From: Lepus europaeus
Lineage: Eukaryota; Chordata; Mammalia; Lagomorpha; Leporidae
Length of the DNA stretch: 64,000 nucleotides
Assembly (NCBI RefSeq): GCF_033115175.1
Contig: NW_026909534.1
Coordinates: 1,254,201 to 1,318,200 of the forward strand
Direction of reading: 5' to 3'
The position numbers and the translations under genes were made by a program. The notes under the pieces were generated by a model that worked only from the letters and a program-made list of their open reading frames with translations, was not told the origin of the DNA and did not search any database. Positions 23,925 to 33,922 of this stretch are shown here, piece by piece (positions within the stretch are counted from its first letter, which is position 1; every line of letters begins with the position of its first letter).

Positions 23925-24499
23925 ATATACAAATTTTTATTCCTCTTTGGAATGTGTGGATTTTTATTCAAAAATATTCTAATATTATGCCAGTATCCTA
24001 TTTCCTATTAAATTTTCACCCAGTGCCTTTGATATTGAATTCCTTATTTTTAATCATCAACACTATGAAAGGCTGGTGTTTTAATTCCCAATATTGTTTA
24101 TTTATTTATATTTTGATCTAGCATCAAAAGGTTCACTTTTCTGTCCTAGTTATTGTGTCATTATATACTATATCATTATGAGTTCATAGATTCTTATCTT
24201 GTTAAATATGTTATAATCTGAAATTATCTGTTCTGATGCTCAAGTTATCCCAGATCGTAGTGGAATCCTCTTCAACACACCAAATTAGGGCCTTAATACC
24301 TACAATTGGTGTAAGTACCATTCTAGGAGAAAAGATTCACTAATTCTTATCTCTCTTCTCTGAATTACATTTCCCTTAAAGGTGCCATTTCTTTCATCAA
24401 GTCTTGTTAATAGCTATCATTGAATATTTACAATTCAGCAGTACTCTCTTAAGTTTTCTCTGGAGATGTTCTTCAGTACTTAATTTAAAGACCATTTTA
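23925..24499. other. AT-rich intergenic stretch
   Basis: No gene, no named repeat. Confidence 0.4.
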
Positions 24500-24690
24500 C
24501 AAACCAAAATCTCATCAAGTCACACTCCTCTTCCTACTGTGTAGATGGTTTCCCACTGACAATGCTATGGGTTGTACCCTCTTAAGTCTTGTCTACCAGC
24601 TGTCTGCTCGCTATTCTCTTCTTACATGCTAGGACTCAGAAGGCTCTCAGTTGTATCACAGACTTTACAAATTTCCTCTCAACCCATCAA
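24500..24690 (+). mobile_element. L2-like LINE 3' fragment
   Basis: AAATCTCATCAAGTCACACTC, GGTTTCCCACTGACA and TCTTGTCTACCAGCTGTC follow the order of words in the 3' end of mammalian L2. Diverged, judged by eye only. Confidence 0.4.
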
Positions 24691-24730
24691 AATTACTAAA
24701 AGTTCCAAACTTGAGGCTAAATTCTTCTTT

Positions 24731-25018
24731 TTAATTATTATTTTATTTGAGAAGTAAAGTTACAGAGAAGGAGAGACAAAAAGAAAGATCTTTTATCCAG
24801 TGGCTCACTCCTCAAATAGCCAACTTGACTGAGCTGGGCTGATCTGCAACCAGGAGCTTCGCTCTTCTCTCCCACGTGGATGCAGGAGCCCAAGCATTTG
24901 GGCCATCTTTGACTGCTTTTCCAGGCCAAAGCAGAGAGCTGGATTGGAAGAGGAACAGCTGGAACTCAAACTGGCACCACAGGCAGAGGCTAAGCCCACT
25001 ACACCACAGTGCTGGACC
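24731..25018 (-). mobile_element. C-repeat SINE
   Basis: Reverse copy lacking part of the head. The body GGAGCCCAAGCATTTGGGCC is clear. Flanking CTAAATTCTT / CTAAGCTCTT may be the TSD. Confidence 0.85.
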
Positions 25019-25030
25019 CTAAGCTCTTTT

Positions 25031-25240
25031 AAAATAAGATTTACTGATTTACTGTATTTTTTGAAAGGCAGAGATACAGAGAGAGAAGGTTGCAGGGAGA
25101 GAGAGATCTGTCTGCTGGCTCATTCCCCCAAATAGATGCAGTAACAAGGAGATGGATCATAATGGAGCAGCTGGGACTCAAACCAGTGCTCACATGAGAT
25201 GCTGGCATTACAGGCAGTGGTTCAACATGTCAGCTACTTC
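25031..25240 (-). mobile_element. C-repeat SINE with internal deletion
   Basis: The tail (TTTTTTGAAAGGCAGAGATA) and head (GCTGGCATTACAGGCAGTGG) are present. The central block between about 25140 and 25150 is missing, leaving a copy of about 210 bp. Confidence 0.8.
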
Positions 25241-25345
25241 ATTTCTTCTTTCAAAGGAGGGCTCATTTGTAATGATTCAGAATGATGTACCAAAGGATCT
25301 TTGAGGTGGTTATGCTAACTTATCTCTTTTAAACTTTAAATTCGG

Positions 25346-25677
25346 AGGGGCCAGTGCTGTGGTGCAGTAGGTTAATCCTCCACCTGTGATGCTGGCATCC
25401 CATATGGGCACTGCTTCTAGTCCTGGCTAATCCTCTTCCAATCCAGCTCTCTGCTATGGCCTGGGAAAGCAGTAGAAGATGGCCCAAGTCCTTGGGCCCC
25501 TGCACCAGTGTGGGAAACCAGAGGAAGCTCCTGGCTCCCAACTTTAGATTGGCACAGCTCCAGCCATTGTGGCCATTTGGGGAGTGAACCAAAGGACAAA
25601 AGACCTTTCTCTCTGTCCGTCCCTCTCACTGCCTGTAACTCTACCTCTCAAATAAATAAATAAAATCTTAAAAAAAA
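25346..25677 (+). mobile_element. C-repeat SINE
   Basis: Complete ATAA-tail form. Short TSD TTAAATTC on both sides (near 25337 and 25679). Confidence 0.92.
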
Positions 25678-25678
25678 G

Positions 25679-27345
25679 TTAAATTCCACAGAACACACAA
25701 TATAACTAAATTATTTACCAACACAACCTCATTCCTTGATACTTGCCTCAGATGAGATGTGTAACGGATACTAATCTCTGGGTAAAAAGTGATGATCATA
25801 TCCATAAAGAAGATTGCAGTATAGCTCAGCTAAACAGGCAAAAGATAACATGATACTGTGAGTTTTCAATAGCAACACGAAAATGCAATAAGTGATTATT
25901 TAAAATGCATGATATTAAAATAATGCACTCAGAGAATTTCATCATGACAGCCTCCATTTTGGACTACACCTTCAGTGCTCTAAGTTTCTACAGCACCAGC
26001 GCAGTGTGGGCCATGAAGGATTCTTGATGGGAGAGATAAGAGGAAACTTTTAGCATCAGTGATAGCAAGACAGAATTTCTGCAAATAATTGAAATCCATA
26101 ACCATCAGTTTTGTTCAAAACTTCATTTTCTGTAACTGTGAAAGAAAAATTAAGGGAAGAGATTTGGGACAGAATTCTTAAAGATACGTGAAAGAAGGTT
26201 ATTGAGTGGTATGTAACTTGGCAAACCCACAGCAGCAGGTTTTATTTAAGGAACAGATCACCCATAAACAGCTCACTCACACCATCAGAGTGCCCAATCT
26301 TGGCTTCTTTCTCTTCAGCTTAACCTCCACTATCAGCAATTTTATTCCTGTTTTAGAATTTAGGCTCTCTTTAGTTCAATTTGAAGGTATAATCAGAGGA
26401 TAACATAACTCCCAATCCAGGTAATAGTAGCAAGCAAAACCACAGTGTCTTCAGTGTCAAACACCTTTCAGTATTATGCCAAACTCATTAAAGAACATGA
26501 TACTGGCATTTTTACACTGATGAAATAATAAAAATTATTAGGGCAATTTATCAGGTTTATAATGTGCATCAAGAGAAAGTGCTGCCAGGTGTGCAAATGT
26601 AGAGCACAGTGTGCAAATTGTTGAATATTATCAGGGAGAAGTGAGAAAATTAAGACAAATCATGCCGGGTAAAAATATAAGGGAACAAGATTTCAACAGG
26701 CAATGCTAAGCAGAGAAGCACCACATAGAAGTATGGAATCATTGTTTAATCAATGGATGCCCTATTCTGGGTTCACAGCTGGGAGGTAGAAATACACCTG
26801 GAGATGCAGAGGTCCCTGATCCTCTTCATGATGACTTTTACCCAACCCAATCAAGACAGTATTCTCAGTCATTCTCACATGGATTCAAGTGTCTTTATGC
26901 CTTGACCTCAGCTGTGGGCTCTTTCAAATATGCTTCCTCCAGTGCTGGACTTAAGTATTCTGCAAGTGGAGCAGATTTTCTTCCCCAGAAGAGCAGCTGG
27001 AGACAACAGTGGGGAATCAGATGTCAATGATTGTGAAAATGTAATTGATGCTACAGAGCCCTCTAGTGGTGAATAGTCATATTCAACTGATTCATGATCC
27101 ATTATTATAGCCCAATGAGGACCCCAGCAACACTCAGGCCTCCTAGAGTTAATTAAACCAAAGATGCTCTCCAGTTAGCACACCTTCTCTCACTTGTTAT
27201 TGAAAGAGGCGCTTGAGGACTTAATCTAGGAGTTTCCTTGCCAGATGCTTTGACCCTCAAGAGGAGAGTTCTTGCACACAGTAATCATAAGCCTCTATCC
27301 CTGGTCCATGTCCTTGGATGCAATGTGCAAGCTTCATGACACAGA
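25679..27345. other. Unassigned intergenic sequence, 1.7 kb
   Basis: The longest stretch in the left half free of recognisable repeats. No frame exceeds 65 codons on the strands inspected, and no splice-flanked conserved exon is apparent. Confidence 0.4.
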
Positions 27346-27352
27346 AAAATTA

Positions 27353-27431
27353 ACAGAAAGAAAGAAGAAAGAAAGGAAGGAAGGAAGGAAGGAAGAAAGG
27401 GAGGGAGGGAGGGAGAGAGAGAGAGAGAGAG

Positions 27432-27486
<55 letters not shown>

Positions 27487-27488
27487 AA
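27353..27488 (+). repeat. Purine microsatellite (GAAA/GGAA/GA)n
   Basis: Successive GAAA, GGAA, GGGA, GA and again GAAA runs, all purine on the plus strand for about 135 bp. Confidence 0.97.
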
Positions 27489-27535
27489 ATTGTATTGTGG
27501 TGCAACTCTTGGGTTTACCATAAATTTAGATAAAG

Positions 27536-27838
27536 TGGGGGCTGGTGTTGTGCCATAATTGTTAAGCCTCTGCCTGTGGCACTGGTATGTCATACAGGTG
27601 CCAGTTCATGTCTCAGCTGCTCCACTTCCAATCCAGCTCTGTGCTAATGACCTGGGAAAGTAGTGGAAGGTGGCCCAACTGCTTGGACCCTTGAACCCAT
27701 GTGAGAGACCCAGAAAAAGCTCCTGGATCCTGGCTTTGGATTGGCCCAGTTCTGACCATTGCAGCCATTGGTTAGTGAACCAGTGAATGGAAGACCCCTC
27801 TGTCTCTTTCCCATCTGTCAAATAAATAAATATTTTTT
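27536..27838 (+). mobile_element. C-repeat SINE
   Basis: GGGGCTGGTGTTGTGCC to AATAAATAAATATTTTTTT. TSD AAATTTAGATAAA (27522-27534) and AAATTAGATAAA (about 27839-27851). Confidence 0.93.
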
Positions 27839-28607
27839 TAAATTAGATAAACTGAAATTTATCTGTGTAATTTCTCTTCTATAAAGTAAATCAGAGAGAG
27901 CGACAAGATGGTGGAATAGGAATGGAGCACACTGATAGTCTGGGAATAGACAGCTTAATAAAAGTGGAGATACTGCAGGGTCAAGGAAGAGTAGGGGAAG
28001 AAACAGCAGAAGAAACTCTTCTGGAACTGGTGATTCACAGTGGACCTGCATGGAGAGCGTGGGAGCCCAGGTTTGGGACACCAGCGGCAGACTCAACACA
28101 CCAGCGCTGGAATGCAAGGTGAGCCGAACCTCAATAGCCCGAGACACCAGCGGGCAGGCAGAAAGAGGAGACTAGAGGGAACGAGGCTTAAAACTCCATG
28201 GGGAAAAGTTCACCAGGTTAACTAGAAGAGAGAGAGGGAAAAAAAAAGTGACCAATACAGAAACGAGTTTCTCTCTCTCCGCTCACCCCTCAAGGGCTAG
28301 CAAGACAAAGAGCAGGCGCCATTTTGGACATATGTCATAAGCAGGGCGACCTCAGGTCTGCACCAGCCCTGAGCCTAGCAGAAAAACCTGACTCTGGGGG
28401 GAGGGGTGAAATAACAGGAGATTATGATCTAACTTGACAACCCAGTGGGAGATTGCAGGAGAATTGGAGCCCACACCAAGGGCAGCACAGATTCCCTGTG
28501 TGGTCCTTGGGAAAGAGTTTCCAATCTCTGGCTCCTATGGGTATATCATTTGCCTGCTAACTACCTCCAATTACGTTCAGCTGTGTGGAATTACGTCCCT
28601 TTTGAAT

Positions 28608-28624
28608 AAAAGAAAGAAAGAAAA

Positions 28625-28691
<67 letters not shown>
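28608..28691 (+). repeat. (GAAA)n microsatellite in L1 5' UTR
   Basis: About 20 GAAA units with one AAAAAGAAA interruption. The equivalent site in the 53-kb L1 copy is a plain A run (53273 plus strand; 53723-53739 minus strand), so the tract grew from an A-rich stretch. Confidence 0.95.
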
Positions 28692-28692
<1 letters not shown>

Positions 28693-28879
28693 GATTTACC
28701 ACGCCTAACCTGGGAGTGTCATCTTTGACACACCCTCAACCCTGAGGAACCAAACACAGCTCTCAGGCCACACTCATCTCAAGCCTCTAAGGCTCCATCA
28801 AAAGCAGACAGTCCACTTAATATAGAGCCATAGTGTAACAAGAAAAAACACCACAGTGAAGAAACCAAATATCTCCAAC

Positions 28880-29913
28880 ATGCCATACAAGAAATGTGAA
28901 AACCGAAGTAACACGAACAAGGAAGACACTATGACGCCCCCAAATGAAAAAACACCCCAATTCAAGATTATGAAGATGATGAGATAGAAGAAATGCAAGA
29001 AGCAGATCTCAAAAAATTGAAAAGAACATTAAGAAGTTCTCAAAAACAAATTCTTGAACTACAGAAATCCTTAATGGACAAGATAGAAAATCTCTCTCGT
29101 GAAAATGAAATATTAAGGAGGAATCAAAATGAAATGAAACAACTAGTAGAACAAGAAACTGTGATAGTGACGAGAAATCATAATGAAATGAAGAATTCAA
29201 TAGATCAAATGACAAACACATTAGAGAGCCTTAAAAACAGAAGGGGTGAAGCAGAAGAGAGAATATTGGAATTAGAAGACAGAGAACAGGAAAGGAAACA
29301 GGCAAACCAAAGAAAAGAAGAATAAATTAGAAATCTAAAAAATATTGTCGGGAATCTACAGGATACTCTTAAAAAACCCAACATTCGGGTTCTAGGAGTT
29401 CCTGAAGACATGGAGAGGGAGAAAGGATTAAAAGGCATTTTCAGTGAGATACTAGCAGAAAATTTCCCAGGTTTGGAGAAGGACAGAGACATCCTAGTAC
29501 AGGAAGCTTATAGAACCCCTAATAAACATGACCAAAAGAGATCCTCACCACGACACGTTGTAATCAAACTCACCACAGTGAAACATAAAGAAAAGATTCT
29601 AAAAGGTGCAAGAGAGAAATGTCAGATTACTCTTAGAGGATCTCCAATTAGACTCACAGCAGACTTCTCATCAGAAACCCTACAAGCTAGAAGGGAATGG
29701 CGAGACATAGCCCAGGTACTAAGAGAGAAAAACTGCCAGCCCAGAATATTTTATCCTGCAAAGCTCTCATTTGTGAATGAAGGTGAAATTAAGACTTTTC
29801 ATAGCAAACAGAAATTGAAAGAATTTGTTGCCACTCATCCTGCCCTGCAAAAGATGATTAAAAATGTATTACACACAGAAACACAACATGGTCACCAATA
29901 TGAAAGAAGGTAA
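28880..29913 (+). pseudogene. L1 ORF1 (ORF1p), nearly intact
   Basis: ORF1p is the L1 RNA-binding chaperone that trimerises through a coiled coil. The start at 28880 encodes MPYKKCENRSNTNKED. A frameshift near 28975 moves to the frame of EIEEMQEADLKKLKRTL, a coiled-coil region rich in repeated NEMK motifs (about 28990-29320). One TAA stop lies at 29323-29325. The frame then stays open through the RRM-like part (NIRVLGVPEDMEREKG) and the C-terminal domain (QARREWRDIAQVLREKN) to the TAA at 29911. Only two lesions in 345 codons make it the best preserved L1 frame in the window. Confidence 0.88.
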
Positions 29914-32609
29914 AGGAAGGAAACCTCACAGCAAAAGATCACAGGAAGCTCAATTTCTCTTTGACATAGAATTAAACTCTGATGCTCTGGTAAAGCAATG
30001 TGTTAAAGTAATCTATTACTTTCTTCTTGATGTCTGTTAAATTCTAATTGTTAAAAATAGCTGATTTTTTATTAAGAGCTATGGGTTATTTAAATATGTG
30101 CTTATTTTCAAAGATTTGAATAATCGCCTTGTACCAATGATCAAATTTGGTCTATGTTATGTCATGATTGTAAGGAATCTTATTTCAACCAGATATTTTG
30201 GATTTTGAGCCTTCTTGGCATTCTTGACAGGCATTCAAAAAATCAAAGTTTCAAACCACCTGGACTCTAAAATTTCCAGTAAACCCTGGACTTTGGTTTT
30301 TCCAGTTTGGGCACAACTGAAAAAATCAAAGGACCTATGTCTCTCATCTTATAGAGACACCAACTAATCAGGCTATTTGGATTATATTAGAAGTACTGTC
30401 AAGATGTGATGTGGTACTAAACTTTAAGTTTCTATAATGGAAAATGCTATTAATACAAATGTTTGAGAATTAAAATGTCTAATGATTTTGTGTTACTAGA
30501 CATGATAGTTATCTTAATGAGAAAGCCCCAGAGGCCTAAAGGGTTAAATACTTGTAAAATCCTACAGGTGCTTTCAAAAATACTGTGAAGTAAGCAAGTG
30601 CCTCTTGTTGGCTGATGAGTTTATAATTTTAAACATGGCAACTTAAAGTCTTTTGTCATCCACAGTTATATATGATGTGCTGCTCATAAAAGTAAAGCGT
30701 TGTTGGTTCTGGGTTTAGCTGTCCTCCTATAGGTTCCTATGGACTTTTTCCAGCCACTTCTATTGTATTCAGTACTTTGGGATGGCTCTGTAAACAGATG
30801 AAGCCAATAATATATTAACAATACCAACTGAGAGAAAGTATTGTTAACTGAGGTTACCAAAAACAAAAAGCAATTCAAATCAATTGGCAATCTACAAAAA
30901 GAGTTAAAGATTTTAAAAGCTATTATTAAAATTGCTATATTGGTCTACTATGCTATGTTATATGTGTGTACATATTGTATGTCCTCATGGGGAAATTTTA
31001 TTAAGAGTTTTATTTTAAATGGCTTATTGATAAGATTGTCCATAAATTTAAGCTGCTAAAATCAATCAAAGATACATTTTAATTGGTGTGACCTGAATCT
31101 CTGTATCATATGTTTTAAACTTGTTGGTAGAAAGAAACTAAAAACATTTTAGATGGCTGTGCTTAAGTTTACTGGCTAAACAAACTACACCATGTTAGAT
31201 ATTTAAGAGGAGTTTTCAAATACATGATTCTTAAAATTTATAGAAGGCATTGGACCTTCTGGTAAATGTTTTCTTAAGTTGTTATCTAATGGTTGAAACT
31301 GTTTGCTAAGTATTCATGTGATAGTGCTATTGTCAGCAAGCGATCTAGGACTTGCTCCCTCATTTCTCTATTCTAAGCCCAACTTGTTCTTTCATTTCTC
31401 TATTCTCTTCAAGGTAGGAAACTAATTCTATTATTAAGGAATCTCTAGGACGCACAATTTAATCTTTAGACCTTATAAAAGAGATGGCTAACATTTTTCT
31501 GTAATAGCATAGCAAAATAAGAGCTTAAATTATAAACTCATAGCTAGACTCACTTCGCCATCAGCGAAGTATACAGTAAGTAGAAGAAACCTCCCTTTCA
31601 GGCAAAATGGAAAGAAAGTTTTAAAGTGAGAATATAATTTTCCTCATGGGCATTGTCTACCTTAGAAAAACTGCTACAGAACATGCCTGTGAATATAGAC
31701 TTGTAGTTCAGGCCACCGAAGTTTAGAGATGGGACTTGGGCACTCCCTTGACTTGCATCCTCTGGTCTGCTTTAACACAAACCAGGAGGAAAAGAAAGCT
31801 AGGCATCAGAAGCAATGGGTGGCAGGCTTATGAATGGCTGATCTTTACAGTGATCTGCCCTCAAGGAGACCCAACAGGCCAGTCCACTGCAGTGGCTTTC
31901 AATGTGGTAAGCCTTGGCTTCAGCAGAAGTCAACTTGTGAAGAGCTCTGGCAGCTCTGCCAAGAGTTGGATCACTGGAAATGGACCTGCCCTGGAGTCGA
32001 AGGATGCCCAGGTCAGAGCCACAGATCTTATTGGCTCTAAGCTGAAAAGCCCTTCACTCAGCCCAACTTCCAAAGTGACCACTGCAGCTGAGGGGATGGT
32101 CAAGTAGGGTCAGCAACATTGCAGGCAGAACTGTAAATTTCTCGTCAGAGATGCCACCTGCCTTTACCTGGCCAGCTCTCCTCCCAGGCCAGCCAAGTAA
32201 TGAAAGTCAACAGAGTGCCTTCCGCTAGGAGGGTCACACCTCCCTTAGGATATACCCCATGTTAAGAGATAGATAGGTCTGGGCCTCTTAACTTACAAGG
32301 CCTAAAGCCCACCAGATTATTATCAAGCCCCTTCTGTCAGGTTCTATTTGCCTCAATCAGAAAACTTAATTGTAGCTTAGACAGCACCTTTCTTAGCTCC
32401 TCTAATAATGACTCTGTCCTTTGTTCTAGACCCTGTCTAGCGCACTTGGGCCTCATTCCTTTGTAATCATAACCTCTACTCTACCACCATTGGCTCTACT
32501 CCCAACCTGTGTGTACTGATGGTCCTCTTCCCCACTTATTGCTGTATAATTGTTCTTACCTGGTAAATACCACTCTTAGGATCATTGGTTACTATCCTCA
32601 CTCTGTCTT
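29914..32609. other. Non-L1 interior replacing ORF2
   Basis: AT-rich from 29930 to about 31500 and more mixed afterwards. No L1 endonuclease or reverse transcriptase words occur in any frame. No SINE interrupts it, which is notable since SINEs occur every 1-2 kb elsewhere. Function and origin are not recognised, except for the gag/protease-like patch at 31700-32250. Confidence 0.5.
31700..32250 (+). pseudogene. Possible retroviral gag zinc-knuckle and protease remnant
   Basis: In the frame starting 31834, HCSGFQCGKPW and then CQELDHWKWTCPGVEG resemble two decayed CCHC zinc knuckles of a gamma-type (class I) endogenous retrovirus nucleocapsid; the spacing of C, HW and C in the second fits best. 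In the next frame, 50-80 codons downstream, KFLVRDATCLYL sits where a retroviral protease would carry its active-site motif, here without the catalytic DTG. No longer gag or pol similarity is evident. Moderately weak, from motif recognition only. Confidence 0.4.
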
Positions 32610-32915
32610 TTATGACCTTGTCTAAATATGATCAGAGTCGGCGAACTTGGAAGGCTTCCATAGCCTTGGCAACCCATGATGAGAGCCTAGGGTGGTTACT
32701 GGCACCATAAACTAGAGTGTCAATTTGTTGGGTCAACAACAGGAGTCACTGTGCACTTGCTCCTCATGTGGGATCTCTGTCCTTAATGTGCTGTACATTT
32801 TGATTTAATGCTATAACTAGTACTCAAACAGTATGTTTCACTTTGTGTTTCTATGTGGGGCAAACTGTTGAAATCTTTATACTGAATTGATCTTCTGTAT
32901 ATAAAGAGAATTGAT
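32610..32915 (+). mobile_element. L1 3' UTR segment, truncated at the 3' end
   Basis: TATGACCTTGTCTAAATATG ... TTCTGTATATAAAGAGAATTG follows 17150-17710 in order but lacks the final polypurine tract and AATAAA. It stops at ATTG and passes straight into the AT-rich repeat family. Confidence 0.9.
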
Positions 32916-33290
32916 CCTGGACATTTTCAAAGTCAATGATCAAGTTAGAGTTTCATAAAAAACTTTAGACTGTAATAAACATATGAGTTTCATTGAATGA
33001 ATCACTACAGCAGACCTAGAAATGTCTGATCAACTCTTCATAAAAGATGCCAGGACAACACGAAGAATTTTCAGTGAGTTCATTATTTCCCAGGGGGAAA
33101 AAAAAAAAACCACAATGGCCACATACTCATAGTGTTAGGGTTGGCACAAGCTGTGATACTGATGGTATAGGAAAGCAATAGTAATTAGTACAAGACAAAG
33201 GTAAAAAAGACTCACATTCTCATAGATAACATATAATGTGATCACTGTCAGTAGCATTGCATAATTTGGTAAGAGATATAGTAGAGTAAG
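32916..33290 (+). repeat. AT-rich recurrent repeat family, copy A
   Basis: Contains the core AGAATTTTCAGTGAGTTCAT, then CCACAATGGCC and GTGTTAGGGTTGGCACAAGC (33075-33155). That order of words recurs in the copies listed below. No coding capacity. Confidence 0.55.
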
Positions 33291-33298
33291 TCCCAAAG

Positions 33299-33545
33299 GC
33301 TCCACTTCTGGTCAAGCTCCCTACTAATGCACCTGGGAAAGAAGTGGAAGACAGCCTAAATGCTTGGGCTCCTGCACTCATGAAGATGATTTTGTTTTTT
33401 GGTTTTGGCCTGGTCTAGTTCTGACTATTGTGGCCATTTGGGGAGTGAGCTAGTAAGTTAGTGGATGGAATATTCTCTCTCTCTTTGGCTCTGCCTTTCA
33501 AATAAATAAATAAACAAACAAACAAATAAATAAATTTTTAAAAAG
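33299..33545 (+). mobile_element. C-repeat SINE, 5'-truncated
   Basis: Starts within the body at GGCTCCACTTCTGG, carries an AT-rich insertion near 33390, and ends with an AAACAAACAAATAAATAAAT tail. Confidence 0.85.
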
Positions 33546-33578
33546 AAAAACAATTAAAATTTTATTTTATTTTATTTT

Positions 33579-33909
33579 TTTAAAGATTTATTTATTTTCC
33601 TTGAAAGTCAGAGTTACACAGAGAGAGAAGGAGAGGCAGAGAGAGAGAGAGAGGTCTTCCATCCGATGGTTCACTCCCCAGATGGCTACAATGGCTGGAG
33701 CTGCACAAATCCAAAGCCAGGAGCCAGAAGCTTCTTCCAGGTCTCCCACGTGGGTGCAGGAGCCCAAGAACTTGGGCCATCTTCTGCTATTCCAGGCCAA
33801 AGCAGAGAGCTGGATCAGAAGCGGAGCAGCTGGGACTCAAACCAGCACTCATATGGGATGCCAGTGCTTCAGGCCAGGACATTAACCCACTGCACCACAG
33901 AGCCAGCCC
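33579..33909 (-). mobile_element. C-repeat SINE
   Basis: Full-length reverse copy. TSD TAAAATTTTATTT at about 33555-33567 and 33910-33922, with extra TTTTA units between the TSD and the tail. Confidence 0.93.
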
Positions 33910-33922
33910 CTAAAATTTTATT

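Larger units (their letters stand above)
27893..32915 (+). mobile_element. Chimeric or half-L1 element: 5' UTR, ORF1, no ORF2
   Basis: Begins GAGAGCGACAAGATGGTGG, a typical L1 5' UTR start. The 5' UTR runs to 28879 and ORF1 to 29913. Where ORF2 should follow there are about 2.7 kb of unrelated sequence, and then an L1 3' UTR segment (32610-32915) collinear with the one at 17160-17710. The layout resembles 'half-L1' (HAL1) elements, which keep only ORF1, but it could equally come from an insertion or recombination that replaced ORF2. No TSD was found and the 3' UTR stops before the usual poly(A) region. Confidence 0.6.

Noticed and set aside
29410-29913. Open frame of 167 codons taken as an independent gene
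   Set aside because: It is the C-terminal half of L1 ORF1 downstream of a stop, not a separate gene.
31552-31570. Perfect hairpin ACTTCGC-CATCA-GCGAAGT
   Set aside because: A 7-bp stem is expected by chance in 64 kb; no conserved context or second copy.
31834-32040. Rabbit endogenous lentivirus (RELIK)
   Set aside because: The knuckle spacing and the DHWKW block do not look lentiviral, and no lentiviral pol or LTR was seen.
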